Shown here: positions 1-11,289 of the stretch, one piece after another
Layout: the number at the start of each line of letters is the position of its first letter
Numbering within the stretch: position 1 is the first letter of the stretch
Program-made: the position numbers and the translations under genes
DNA from: Adiantum capillus-veneris
Lineage: Eukaryota > Streptophyta > Polypodiopsida > Polypodiales > Pteridaceae
Assembly (NCBI GenBank): GCA_014529385.2
Contig: CM043958.1
Coordinates: forward strand, 143,368,734 to 143,432,733
Length of the DNA stretch: 64,000 nt
Direction: 5' to 3'
Notes under the pieces: model-generated
Databases searched by the model: none
Told to the model about the DNA's origin: nothing
Seen by the model: only the letters and a program-made list of their open reading frames with translations

Positions 1-794
1 AGCAGAAGCATTAGGAACATAATTTTTTCCACTCACAGCAGAACCATAAGAAGTGGTTGTATTGCTGTTACCACCCTTTCTCTGAGAAGCAATAAAAGCA
101 TGTTCAACTGCACGCTGCCTAGTCCTGTTTTTCCTAGAAAGTGACTCTTGCAACAGCAATGTGCATAATGCATCAAACTTGACAACTTCAGGATTTCCTT
201 GGGTCATAAGTCTCCAAGTACTAGAAAAAGTCTGGTAAGAATCTGGTAAGGCATCAAGAATAGTCTGCACAAGGGAACTGTCTGAATGACTTCACCCGTA
301 GAAATAAGTTGCTCATGGATATCCTTGACACTAGCAAGCAAAGTGTTCATATCATCTTCCTCGTGCATAATCTTCGACTCCAGCTCTTTACGCAACAGAG
401 AAATTTTAGCCTCATTGCGACTTGCATAAAGACCAGCCAAAATATCCCAAGCCTGTTTTGCAGATTTTGCTGAATGGATGTGAGGAACAATGGTGCGCTT
501 CACAGACAATGCAATCAATGCATGAGCCTGTGCATCCTTTACATCCCAACGAGCTTGTTCTGTCGTAGGCAAACCAACTCTAATAGCAGCAATCCTTGCA
601 GCAAGACCTGCAACATCCTCAACATCGCCTACATCCTCAGAACCAGGACATACATCAATGCCCTGCACAATATTCCAGAGGCCCTTTGACACAAGAACGT
701 ATTGCATCATATAAGCCCACATAGGGTAATTGTCCCCATCCAACCTGTCCTCAATAGCAAACATCTTGAAGACATCTATGTTGTTGTCAACCAT
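1..794 (-). pseudogene. Ty1/copia gag polyprotein, 5' part, frameshifted
   Basis: Start of a copia-type gag, the capsid-like protein that packages retrotransposon RNA. Read from the ATG at 794, the protein has the usual N-terminal pattern of plant copia gag (DGDNYPMWAYMMQYVL, then GLWNIVQG) and the UBN2-like middle (AKQAWDILAGLYASRNEAK, LRKELESKIMHEEDD). Near 275-285 the frame shifts by one base. In the other frame it continues with the typical SLVQTILDALPDSYQTF and WRLMTQG and then a basic tail rich in R, K and Q toward the window edge, where the zinc knuckle would follow. An upstream in-frame ATG at 857 exists, but 794 sits where the conserved part begins. Protease, integrase and RT would lie left of the window. 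Identification is firm; the element is inactive because of the frameshift. Confidence 0.85.
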
Positions 795-1144
795 GGTAAA
801 TGTTGCACCTAATGTGAAAACTGCCCGAAAATAGGAGAAACGGAGCGGGAACAACACGTGCTATATAGCACAAACCATAGAAGACTGTAAGGCACCTGTT
901 ATGCAAAAATTGACACTGATAGAAATTCTGCACAAAATGACGAAATTGCCTGTGCAGACCTGCCTGTTGTGGAAACGGAGGCCGAAATGAGCCCAAATCA
1001 AAAATCTGAGCAGACTGAGCTTTATGAGCAATCCCGAAATATTTGTCAATCTGCGAACGCTCGCGAAACCTCACCGTAATCGAAGAAAGTGAGCAGGCGT
1101 GTGCTGGAGTAGCTTGCGACTAAGCCCGAGAGGATTGTAACCTA

Positions 1145-1155
1145 CTCTGATACCA
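1145..1155 (-). other. Primer-binding site (initiator tRNA-Met type)
   Basis: On the minus strand this reads TGGTATCAGAG, the standard plant retrotransposon primer-binding site complementary to the 3' end of initiator tRNA-Met. It lies 2 bases from the LTR end and about 350 bases upstream of the gag ATG at 794, as expected for a copia element transcribed leftward. Confidence 0.8.
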
Positions 1156-1157
1156 AT

Positions 1158-1427
1158 TGTTGGAATTAGGGTTGCAGAGAAATGCACACAGCTTGGAGAA
1201 GATGCTCAAGGTACACAATAGAGAGTGTGCTCCTTAGTGTGCAAGGGAAAGATAGATAGCCCTAGAGTGATGGGCGTATATACAATGCCCGGGGGGAAAA
1301 ACCTCCTAAAGAGGGGAAAAATGCCCCGACGGTCCTAGTGTGTTCACACACATCACTAACACATGTATATGGTAACAATTATGTCTACATAGAAAAACGA
1401 AAAACCTCAAGCTCACACACCACAACA
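1158..1427 (-). repeat. 5' LTR of the minus-strand copia element
   Basis: A 270-bp segment bounded by the short inverted ends TGTTG (1158) and CAACA (1427), with the primer-binding site immediately internal. The inner border is well supported; the outer border is inferred from the matching terminal inverted repeat only. The other LTR is outside the window, so the age of insertion cannot be judged. Confidence 0.65.
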
Positions 1428-1914
1428 CCTAATTTAAAAAAAAAAGGAGCTCAGAGAAAAAGACATGCCAAGCAAAAATTCATTACACCCCTTCTATTCC
1501 TAACAAGGTGAAAGATCATGATAGCATGTTAAAGGAGTGCTACTAATGTTGGTGTGGGGTTAGATGAACTATGGATTAACATAAAGAGATTTTGAAGAGT
1601 GAAAGAGACGTTCACTACTAATGGGAGCAATAAATATATGGTGCAATGGGTGAGGCAAGGTGTAAGTAATTCAAGCTGGTTGTTGACCAAATTTGGTCTT
1701 AATGTAAGTTATGGATATCTTAGATATGTATAGCTTTGCATCTTCTCCCACCAAAGCTAATGAAGTGATAGGCAAACATGCTTTGATATCTTTGGAGTAG
1801 TTGATATGCAAGTTATGTGAACTAGAGCTAGAGCCCTAGGAGCATTACAAATGTTGTTTTCTAGTATATTATGAGGTATAAGGATTTAGTTCTCTCTTTA
1901 GAGAAGGTTGTGGA
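1428..1914. other. Intergenic, nothing recognised
   Basis: AT-rich sequence with no coding pattern, repeat or RNA gene that I can support. Confidence 0.5.
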
Positions 1915-4032
1915 TCATTAATGCAAAATTCAAAGATACCTTATCCTTTTCTTGCAAACAATGACATGATTTATTTGTTATAAGTTGGACATGCTCTACC
2001 AAAGAAGCCATTTGAAGGGACGTGACATATTCAATCCTAGCATAACAACCCCAAGTAGAATTACGGGAGGCAACACTTTTCAATGGGACTCTCCTAAAAA
2101 CAAGCTACAAAGACTAGTATTCCACATCCTTATCCCTCTTCAACATGCATTGATGCTATATATACCATTGGCGAATCAAGGCCATTGATGAGAGGCATAG
2201 AGAAGCTCCTATGAGATTCTTTAGAAAGGAGGAGATTGATGCAATGGTTTTTTAAATGATCTATGCGATGGTGTCTATGGTGATAGTCTATTAGTAGATC
2301 AAACTTTGAAAGATATGTTGTTAGTTGGATTGATTTGTTCAATCATTTATTTGAGAAGTTGTGGCTTCTTTCGTCTTACTCTTTTGTATTACGCATTTGA
2401 GTCATACTTTGATGAGGTGATTTCATAGTCTCGTAGATCTTAGACCTTTTCCATTTGTAAATAAACATATCATATCAGTTCCCCCTATTGACTTGCACTA
2501 TTCCACTTCTCATTACTATGCCAACATTACCTCCACTGGCTTTCCCTTTCATTGTTTCAATAAAAGGTGGATCAAGACCCTAGACCACATAGGTACATGC
2601 TTGGAAGATCTACTCCCCAGTATAATTCTAATGAATAAAAAGAAAGATCAAGACCGTACACCACATTGGAACGTGCTTGGAAGATCTACTCCCTAGTATA
2701 ATTCTAATGAATACTCTAAATGTTCAAAAAGTGGTGTTTTCTTGAATATTCTTCACAAGAGCTATACCGAGAAATTATTTTGATCAACTACATTTTAGGC
2801 TTAGCCTACCAGTAATTAAGATACCAAAAACCTTTGTTATGTTTAAAGAGAATGAGTTCCATGGGAAGATTGGCATCCTTGCTAGCACAACCTTCTCCAA
2901 CCATGTCAAGGCATTTGTTTGGCCATCTCAACATAGGATCACCCACCTAGATGGACACCATATTTTTTATATGTTTGTACTCTATTATTTTTCCGAGCTA
3001 GTGTAGCTACACAGTGTGTAAATTCTAATTTTGAGTAGCAGATCTATTCTATGAGTTGTAAATATTTCATGATATTCGTAAAGGCCCATGTGAGCCTAGC
3101 CACGGCCATTAATAAATCCCTTGGTAACAAAGATAATAACCTTAGTATGAAAGGGAGGTTTATCTTTTGGACAAAAAAAGGAGCTCTATGTACGTACGCT
3201 CAAGCAGCCAAGAAACTCTAACTTGTAATCGACTTTTCTCACGATTGAGTAATCTTATTTCAATTCCAAAAAGTGCATTGTGTTCCTCTTCTCTTGCTCT
3301 TTCATTCAAGTGTAAGCATTTCAAGTTCTGTCATGGTTTGTGACTTCGCGTCTATGAGCCTAATCTTCATATTTGAGTGCTTAAAATCCTTGTTTTTTTG
3401 ACATTGTGACCCTAGTAGAGTGTTATTAGACCTTAGGGAAACCCCGTTTGGATAGTTCTGTTGTAGTTTTTTTTACGTGTCCGGTATAGCTTCCCTTAAA
3501 GTTTTGTGACAATCCGAATTCGTTTAATCATTAAAATGGTGTGATGACCTAGAGCGGGGTGAAAGGACATAGGCAGGTTTTTTGATTTGGGAGTTAGTAA
3601 TTTGCTTGTTGAGTTGATACGTTTGCTTATTAGGTTCACTTCTTGAGTATTGACACCCTCAAAGAGTCTCTGTGCGCTACCTAAGTCAGTTCCCCGAGTA
3701 TTGACATGGGTATGTTAGTGCTAGACGATGGGTTAGTCTATGTGAAAACATACTCCCTAATCACCAATGATTAGCGTTAGGCTATGGAGGGTGAAGCGTT
3801 AGCGTAAGCATGGTGTTAGGGTTAGGGTTAGAGATTGTGATTAGGGTTATCTGAGTCACTTCCCCGAGTATTGACATGAGTATGTTAGAGCTAGATGATG
3901 GGTTAGTCTATGTGAAAGCATACTCCCTAATCACCAATGATTAGCGTTAGGCTATGGAGGGTGAAGCCTTAGCTTAACCATGGTGTTAGGTTTAGGGTTA
4001 GAGAGATGGTGATTAGGGTTAGGTTATGCTAA
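1915..4032 (+). repeat. 2.1-kb dispersed repeat, copy 1
   Basis: Near-collinear with 17767-19861 and about 90% identical by eye. Shared landmarks include a duplicated block of about 67 bp ending in GTATAATTCTAATGAAT (2570-2710 here), the motif CATGTGAGCCTAGCCAC (about 3090), and the TTAGGG-containing end. Copy 1 carries a 170-bp tandem duplication at its right end that copy 2 lacks. No long reading frame is preserved. The sequence could be a non-autonomous retroelement or a large LTR, but no clear TG...CA ends or target duplication were found. Confidence 0.75.
3684..4020. repeat. 170-bp tandem duplication with TTAGGG runs
   Basis: Two units begin with AGTCAGTTCCCCGAG (3684) and AGTCACTTCCCCGAG (3854). 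Each ends in GTTAGGG-type hexamers. The plant telomere repeat is TTTAGGG, so this is a short hexamer-like run and not a clear interstitial telomere. Confidence 0.8.
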
Positions 4033-4042
4033 GAGCAAGAGC

Positions 4043-4044
<2 letters not shown>

Positions 4045-4086
<42 letters not shown>
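4045..4086. repeat. (AG)n microsatellite
   Basis: An uninterrupted dinucleotide run directly at the right border of dispersed repeat copy 1. Confidence 0.95.
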
Positions 4087-4089
<3 letters not shown>

Positions 4090-5055
4090 AGACACGATGA
4101 TAATGCTCAAAGTGCAATTGATTCATTAGAAAGTAGCTTCTAATATAGGCTTGGTGCTTTACAATCATTGGCTAGATATGTTGCATATTTTTGCTATTGG
4201 ACCATGTCATCATTTATTTCTTCCTAGGTGGCTAAAGAGCTTTCCCCCATGGTGCCACAAGCTGGGCTTACCCTTACAATCGCCCCTTAAGCCAAACTTG
4301 GGGTTTTACAAAGATTTCATATGTTTTGGTTCACATGACTTACACATAGGTTTCACACAGATAAGGGTATTGTTGCATATAACACAAAAGGTATTGCACA
4401 AAACTTTTCCCCTCAAACAAAAATTTTCCTCCCCTAGACACAAAGGGTGTAGGCACACAAATCATCAGGGTGAGTTTATGTGGTGCAACAAACCCCACAC
4501 TTTAGGAAGCCTCCCCTGGCACAAAAGGGTAAGCATACAAGTCTCCTGAACACAAGGGTAGAACACAAAACTTCCCTATCACAAATGAGGATGACACAAC
4601 TGAGTGCACACAGATTACATGGTTATTATTGTTTGTAGTTTGGACAAATTACTCCCCCACACAAGTCAGCAACAGGTTGTTTGTTTGTTGTCACCATCTT
4701 CGTCTTCATGTTGTTGGGCTATTCTTTATCTTCATACATATATCAATGTTGTGCTTTGGTGCTATTTTTTGAGGATACAATCTTTGTAACCGATAGTGCA
4801 TAACACGCATACATTTTGATTTTTGTGCTTATGTGTGTGCTCATGAGAAAGGTCCTACCTTGACATTTCAAGGAAGTGTCTAATTCTTGTGTCATAACAC
4901 AAATGTTTGCATACATATCAAAGTGTGCTTCGTGCAAATGAATCCTCAAGGGATTTTAGAAAAGGGAATTCTTTGGTTGAATGTGAAGTCACTCTTGTCT
5001 TTTGAAAAGCACCTCTTCACGACTACCAAAGCCTTAAAGTGCAGTGAGGAAGAAC
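4087..5055. other. Gene-poor stretch
   Basis: The longest open frame (4151-4549, plus strand) has no recognisable domain and overlaps degenerate CACAAAAG-rich repeats around 4380-4600. I see no convincing gene. Confidence 0.5.
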
Positions 5056-5330
5056 TCTTTGAACTGTAATGAGCTTAGAGGCACACAAGAATGATGCTAT
5101 CGGAATTTTATGCCTCTTAAATGGACGAGCACTTGGTGCTACTGCAATGAGAACAACCTCTAGTGCCTTGGCCTTGGAGACTCTTGGAGTGAGTAAGAAC
5201 CCTTTGAACTCTAATGAACTTAGAGGCACACAAGAATGATGCTATTGGAATTTTATGCCTCTTAAATGGTGCTACTGTAGTGAGAGCAACCTCTAGTGCC
5301 TTGGCCTTGGAGACTCTTGGAGTTTGAAGG
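5056..5330. repeat. Tandem duplication, about 140 bp
   Basis: Two units share TTAGAGGCACACAAGAATGA and GCCTTGGCCTTGGAGACTC. The first unit has an extra block of about 18 bp (ACGAGCACTT...). The open frames on the minus strand here simply follow this duplication. Confidence 0.85.
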
Positions 5331-5634
5331 CAAGTTGGCTCTGTCGCGGGAAAGGGGGCCCTATGAGGGTGGACCCAATTTTGAATTTTAAATACAGTTG
5401 AGTGCGTGAGCAAGGTCTTTCGTCAGTTGGCCGAAATAGGGGGTAGGCAAGCAGTCGGCTCGATCGTGGTCAGAGGGAGTCCTCGGAGAGTCACCGGACG
5501 ACTATGGTTATGCGCGGGCAGCCATTGATAGTTCGGCCAGAATTCGAAAAAGTCCTTAAATTTGTTTTACCACTATGTGAGGTCCATTCGGGTGGCCCTT
5601 GTGTGTGTGAATGCCCCTTTTGGGGTTGACCTCC

Positions 5635-5644
5635 TATAAATAAG
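5635..5644 (+). promoter_or_regulatory. TATA-box-like core promoter, probably within an LTR
   Basis: TATAAATAAG is followed by GAGATTGTTCCCACTAC. A similar arrangement (TATAAATAG, then TTCCCACTAC) occurs at 43943, which suggests that both belong to related LTR-type promoters. No downstream open gene is attached. Confidence 0.4.
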
Positions 5645-5737
5645 AGATTGTTCCCACTACGAGCCTTAAGCGCATGACTTCAAAAAGAGGTTATTATCCC
5701 TAAAATTTGCTTTAAGCAATAAATGCTCCCAAATACG

Positions 5738-5757
5738 CACACACACACACACACACA
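5738..5757. repeat. (AC)n microsatellite
   Basis: Short CA dinucleotide run. Confidence 0.9.
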
Positions 5758-5844
5758 AAATTACATGAGTCCTTTCTCATGCTTCACCACTTAAATTGGA
5801 CTGGAAAAGTCTGACTTTTTTTTTTAAAAAACCCCTCCCTTTCT

Positions 5845-7080
5845 TCACCTTTACATATTTTGTAAACCATCCATTACATGATCGCACAAACAGCTGTCAC
5901 AGTAATAACACGTGTTTGGACGCTCGGCCAAAGGTAAGATACGGGTAGCCAAGACTACACCATACTCCATGGTGCGTGGTAGCTGTTAAAGTATCCTCGG
6001 AGTGGCTGTCCATTACTGCGATACAAAAAAATCTTTTGAGGTGGAAGAAACTGCACTAGCAGATATAACCGTTCTGTAAAACCTCGCTGCATTGAATGTT
6101 CTACATAATAGTATTGTGGCACTATGCCCATGGCTTCAGTTACCATCGCCAGGAGAATATTGTTCCTAAAATGCTCTCGACCCCAAAGGGTCACCCTCGT
6201 CACTCTGTCATGATATGTCCACCACTTTGTCTAAGTAACAAATGTTCCTAATTGCGAAAATAAATGACGTTCATAACGAAGTAGTGTGGTTCTCTTAGTA
6301 GACTCACTTGACTGCTGAAGATGTGCAATGGATATAGCTAAAACCAGTCATAGCATATAAATATGTATGACACACCTTATGACAAAGTAAGATGTTAGCT
6401 GTAAACTCTCCAAAATCTACTCAAGACAGATATTGTGCACTCAATTTTTTTTAAAAAAATACCCTTTATAGACCTACATGGATACCTGAACCCAATGGGT
6501 ATGGGTTCGAATTACCCAAACTAATTAACATCTTTATTACATTATCTCACCTCGTAGTGATTGGCGTATGTCTACTCTCGTAATTTGTCCAATTGGATAG
6601 ACTTCTGACTATAGTCTCATGTGAGATATCGGTCTTATGCATAACTGATTGTTTATATCCACCCAGTGCTAGGAGCAATAGTTTATGTCGACCGAGTATC
6701 GACCTTTCGAAAGCAAAAAAAAACCTTGCTATCTACTGCCATTTTGATAAGTGTGGCTCATAATAAGGTTTTTTTATATATTTCTTTGATACTATTTTTT
6801 AATCTTCTTTTTACATTGGGCATAATTGGTCTTTACCTAGTGTTCACCCTAATAATGCTTCATACTTTTATTATGTTGCGTCTGAAAACTCCTCTGAAAA
6901 TATTTTTCTGTATGTGCCTGCCCCACGATAACTTATGCATACTGTGAGTGGGTTAGCAGGCTAGTGCTGGAGTGATTGGATCTCAGCACTGGCATCTCGC
7001 ATCCGGATCTCGTGCTGATTGTAATCCCTGGAAAGGGGGTCTATGGCGGGAATACTTGGCCGATTTCGGGGCCCTTCTTC
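5845..7080. other. Gene-poor stretch with an isolated B-box-like motif
   Basis: The minus-strand frame at 5955-6203 and the AT-rich plus frame at 6666-6947 show no known domain. At 6503-6517 GGGTTCGAATTACCC resembles a pol III B box or tRNA T-arm, but no A box or tRNA body is evident, so it is not called as a tRNA. Confidence 0.4.
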
Positions 7081-7089
7081 TAAGGAGTG

Positions 7090-8110
7090 GCATCATCACC
7101 TGTAAAAACCTCAGACGGTGAGTACTTTACTCACTTGGCATTGTGTTCTGTGACGACTACTGTTGTGCGTTCAAATGTGGTTTGTTGTTGTGACTTCATC
7201 ATGCCGGAAAAAACTGAGAAAGTATTGATGGAATCATCTTCATCTCCAAGTCTACAGGTTATCTATTTTTGCGGTTCTCTTGAAGCCTTAAAAACGTTGT
7301 GATTTGAACAGTTTTTTTGCTAAATTGAAGGTGCTTCAAATAGATGAATTGTAGTGTATTAAACGCTGGTTAATTAGACAGCTTTTTCAACTGACTCTAT
7401 GGTTATGGGAAGTAGGTTTAACTGGTTTACTTGAAGAAATTGGGGAACTTTATCTATGGCTAATGGCTGGCAGATTTCGAGACGATGATGTGGTGTCACG
7501 GGTTGGTTACTATGGTACAACCAGTTTGGGGAAAATTTGTTGATATCCGAATAATGTGAATTTTCTGTTAAGATGCTTAAAACTTGAAATCTTTTTACTT
7601 GCATACATTTTTTGCCCGGTTTATTACCTCTTAGAGGGTGTAACTTATGGATGATGAATGCATATTGCCTTTAATGGGTTGGGTCACCAACTTTATAAAA
7701 TCCTAAGCATGGCTATTTCGAATTTGCCCTTTACTTACTCTCTTCGTATCAGTACATACGAGTATGATTGCATACCTGCATGATGTTGTGTGGTTAAATA
7801 TAAAAATGGTTTCTCCAGCTCAATATGTAGACTTTGAATGAAATACTGATGGTATATTATGTACTTATTATTATGTGTGAAGGTCCTTTTTACTAACTCG
7901 ATGAATGTCTTGGTGTTTTTTGTTTTTGGCGGAGTGACTATCCCTGGGAAGTAGACCTTCCCTGTAGGTCTTACTAAGATTGAATCAAAAATTACTTAAT
8001 ATGTGGGTTACTCAGGAAAAAGAGTCGGTAGGTCTCTGGTCTTTCTGGCTTGTACTAGCTTGGATATTATTAAGCCTGGTATTATGACATGGCCTACCGT
8101 ACAGGTCGGC
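7090..8110 (+). repeat. Repeat family R2, copy 1
   Basis: Begins around GGCATTGTGTTCTGTGAC and passes through TTCATCATGCCGGAAAAAAC, TCTTGAAGCCTTAAAAAC and TTGCCTTTAATGGG. The last part (about 7860-8110, with GACCTTCCCTGTAGGTCTTAC) is shared with copy 2 only. Copies 1 and 2 are adjacent and form a diverged tandem pair. The short open frames here are not conserved between copies. Confidence 0.75.
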
Positions 8111-8147
8111 TTCATCTCCTAGCCTATTGGTTAACTATATATTTGGC

Positions 8148-8990
8148 TATCTTGAAGCCTTAAAAACAGTATAAGCTGGAACGTTTGGCTAAAATGAAGA
8201 TTCTTAAATTAGATAAATTGGTATGGGCACCGGTTAATTAGACAGAATCTTTAAAATAACTCTATGGTTTTGGGATGTTGATTCTGGCTGGTTTACTTGA
8301 AGAAATTAAGGAACTTTTTCTGTTGTTGAGAGTTGCCAAATCTCGAACTATTTTTATGGTTTCACCAGTTGGTCAATGAGGGACATCCAGATATGGGAAA
8401 ATTGGTTGAAGTTTTTTTTGAGCATCTGAATAATGGGATATTTTTTATGGTTAAAATTAGAAATGCCTTTTTACCTGCAGATGTTAATTGACAGGTGGAT
8501 CACCTCTCACAGTGTGTAACATGTGGATACTGATGCATTTTGCCTTTAATGGGATGGGTTACCAACTTTATAAAATTCTAAGCATGGTTATTTCTAAAAC
8601 TTACCTTTACTTACTCTCATTTTATCAATGCGTAGGGGAGTGATTGCATACCTGCATGAGGATGTGTGGAAGAGTATAAAAATTATATCTCCAACATAGT
8701 GTGTAGACTTTGATGAATTGCTGATGATATATTTCGTACCCGCTAATATGTGCTGGTCCTTTTACTAAGCCTATGATGGTCTCTGCCCCTTTTTTGGTTT
8801 TGATTGATTGCCTATTCCTTGTTAGGAGACCTTCCCGACTGGTCTTACTATGATTGGACCATACTAAGAACATAAAACATGGGTTGTGGGTTACTCCGAG
8901 AAAAGTGGTGGCTGGTCTCTCGTTTTTTTGGCTGGTACTAACTGGGCTAGTATTAGCCTGTTATTATGACCTACCCTGTTGAGCATGATT
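8148..8990 (+). repeat. Repeat family R2, copy 2 (diverged)
   Basis: Collinear with copy 1 from TCTTGAAGCCTTAAAAAC onward but clearly more diverged, with many substitutions and small indels. It retains TGGTTTACTTGAAGAAATT, TTGCCTTTAATGGG and the 3' block GACCTTCCCGACTGGTCTTAC. Confidence 0.7.
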
Positions 8991-10109
8991 TCTGAGAATG
9001 GCAAGGCTGGACTGCACTAAAAAAGCAATTGTTTATCTATCCGATTTTTGTTTTTTCATCATAAAATGAACAAATCCGTTGTGGTTGGGTATATGTTGAT
9101 GGAAATCGGCTTAGTAGTGTTTTCGACTAGCAGGTATTTGGTACTGGCTTTTGGGAAGAATATGTCGACTATGACATTGGAAGCGATTTTTCAGATGTTA
9201 ATATGGCTAAAAGTATTTTTTAATTCTGATATTAATATAGTTTGTAAAATCCAGACTTTTTCCTCTGGTTGTTCTCCTAATCATATTCACCACTATGCCG
9301 AGCTGACGTTTATTGGTTTTGCTTTCACTAATATACTACAGAGGTCCTTTTTAGAAGTTGTAAGTGGGATAAAATTCAAGCCCGAACTTTTTGCAAACAT
9401 AAACCGGATGCTACTTTATCTCCTCAAGAGGGTTTTTTCCGTGAAAATCTAATGGCTAGTATAGAAATATTTGACTCATGCTTACTTGGACTTGTGCCTA
9501 TGGGGTATACTCTCCCCAACATAGGAAAAGAATATATTGAGTGTCGGTATTTTAAAAAAAACCTATATAGTTTTGTTTTTTTGAAACTATGGTTAGGCAT
9601 GGAACAAAATTAGAACGAACTTAATATATAGTAGCTGTGAGGGATTCTCACTCTCTTGGATAGATTGGCTAAAAAAGGATTCTTATTATGTCTTTGTTTT
9701 AAATTTTAAAAAAACAACACCAAATTACCTATAGAAGAACTTTTTTTTTCATTGTGACATGGATAACAACTGGGATGCCCAACATCACCTGCGTATAGTC
9801 ACAAGCTAACAAATTGTTTTCTTGTGGCTATGGATGCAGGTGAGGGCTACCTTCTTTGATAAAAACATTTTGTTCTATGTGGTAGATGACTGGTGGCAGT
9901 TCTCTTACCTTGAAGCAACATCACTCCAAAATTTGGGATGACTGTTTCGCATGTTTTACTTTGTTATCTTCACTACCTTGTACAAAATTTATTTTCAACT
10001 GCAAATAAATTATTGTACAAATCCATTGTATTTTCCTAGAATTATTGGTTTGTCAACTGGTAGTGTTCATTTGCATATATATATATAGAACTGCTACACA
10101 CACAATAGC
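8991..10109. other. Gene-poor stretch
   Basis: The plus frame 9048-9452 (134 codons, Phe/Leu/Ile-rich) is open but shows no domain I recognise, and it lies between members of repeat family R2. It is probably non-coding. Confidence 0.45.
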
Positions 10110-10840
10110 TGGCATTGTGTTCTGTGACTACTGTTGTGCGTTCAAATCTGGTTTGCTGTTGTGACTTCATCATGCCGAAAAAAATTGAGAAAGTATTGAT
10201 GGAATCATCTTCATCTCCAAGTCTACAGGTTATCTATTTTTGCGGTTCTCTTGAAGCCTTAAAAACGTTGTGATCTGGACAGTTTTTACTAAATTGAAGG
10301 TGCTTCAAATAGATGAATTGTAGTGTATTAACGCTGGTTAATTAGACAGCTTTTTCAACTGACTCTATGGTTATGGGAAGTAGGTTTAACTGGTTCACTT
10401 GAAGAAATTGGGGAACTTTATCTATGGCTAATGGCTGCCAGATCTCGAGACTATGATGTGGTGTCACGGGTTGGTTACTATGGTACAACTAGTTTGGGGA
10501 AAATTTGTTGAGGTTTTTGGTGCATTTCATATCCGATTAATGTGAATTTTCTATTAAGATGCTTAAAACTTGAAAACTTTTTACTTGTAGACATTTTTTG
10601 CCCGGTTTGTTACCTCTTACAGAGTGTAACTTATGGATGCTGAATGCATATTGCCTTTAATGGGTCGGGTAACCAACTTTATAAAGTCCTAAGCATGGCT
10701 ATTTCGAATTTGCCCTTTACTTACTCTCTTCGTATCAGTACATACGAGTATGATTGCATACTTGCATGATGTTGTGTGGAAAAATATAAAAATGGTTTCT
10801 CCAACTCAATATGTAGACTTTGAATGAAATACTGATGGTA
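10110..10840 (+). repeat. Repeat family R2, copy 3
   Basis: About 95% identical by eye to 7140-7852, so it split from copy 1 much more recently than copy 2 did. It stops abruptly after ATGAAATACTGATGGTA, where copy 1 continues. This copy therefore lacks the 3' block. Confidence 0.8.
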
Positions 10841-11195
10841 GTTAGATATACCTTGCCCAATCAATATGTTTTTGTAATCAATAAAAAGGTTGTTCGTTCC
10901 AAAAAAGAGAAGAGCTTTTTGTGTGCAAACATTGGTTTTCCACGATGTATTAATGTAAAAGCTTGTAACTACAGTGATTTTACTCTCGCTCCCATTGATA
11001 AATATGGTGTTTTGAATCTCTTTTTCATTCTTAATTTGTTCAAGATTTCTGTTGAAATGTGCAAGTTTTTTAATTTGGAGCGTGAGTACTTTCAATGTTG
11101 GTGTCTTTCATGTCTTGTCGCGTAATTTTGTTTATAATTATAGTTTTAAGTTAATTTGACATTAATTTTAAGTGCTTCTAAAAAGTGACATTGAG

Positions 11196-11203
11196 TATAA
11201 AAG
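11196..11203 (+). promoter_or_regulatory. TATA box of the decayed plus-strand gene
   Basis: TATAAAAG lies about 90 bp upstream of the ATG at 11290. The intervening leader is CT-rich (ACTAGCTTTCAGCTCTCTTCCC), as plant 5' leaders often are. Position and spacing fit a real core promoter. Confidence 0.55.
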
Positions 11204-11289
11204 TGACTTTCTAGGTTTTAAACTTCATTTCTCACATTCACAAAACACTAGCTTTCAGCTCTCTTCCCATCTTCTTCGCGAACAAACCC

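Noticed and set aside
3800-4020. Interstitial telomere
   Set aside because: Only two to four TTAGGG-like units inside a 170-bp duplication, and the plant repeat would normally be TTTAGGG.
6503-6517. tRNA gene suggested by GGGTTCGAATTACCC
   Set aside because: No acceptor stem, D-arm or anticodon arm could be placed around it.
9048-9452. A 134-codon hydrophobic open frame
   Set aside because: No recognisable domain, AT-rich composition and position between non-coding repeats make it unconvincing.
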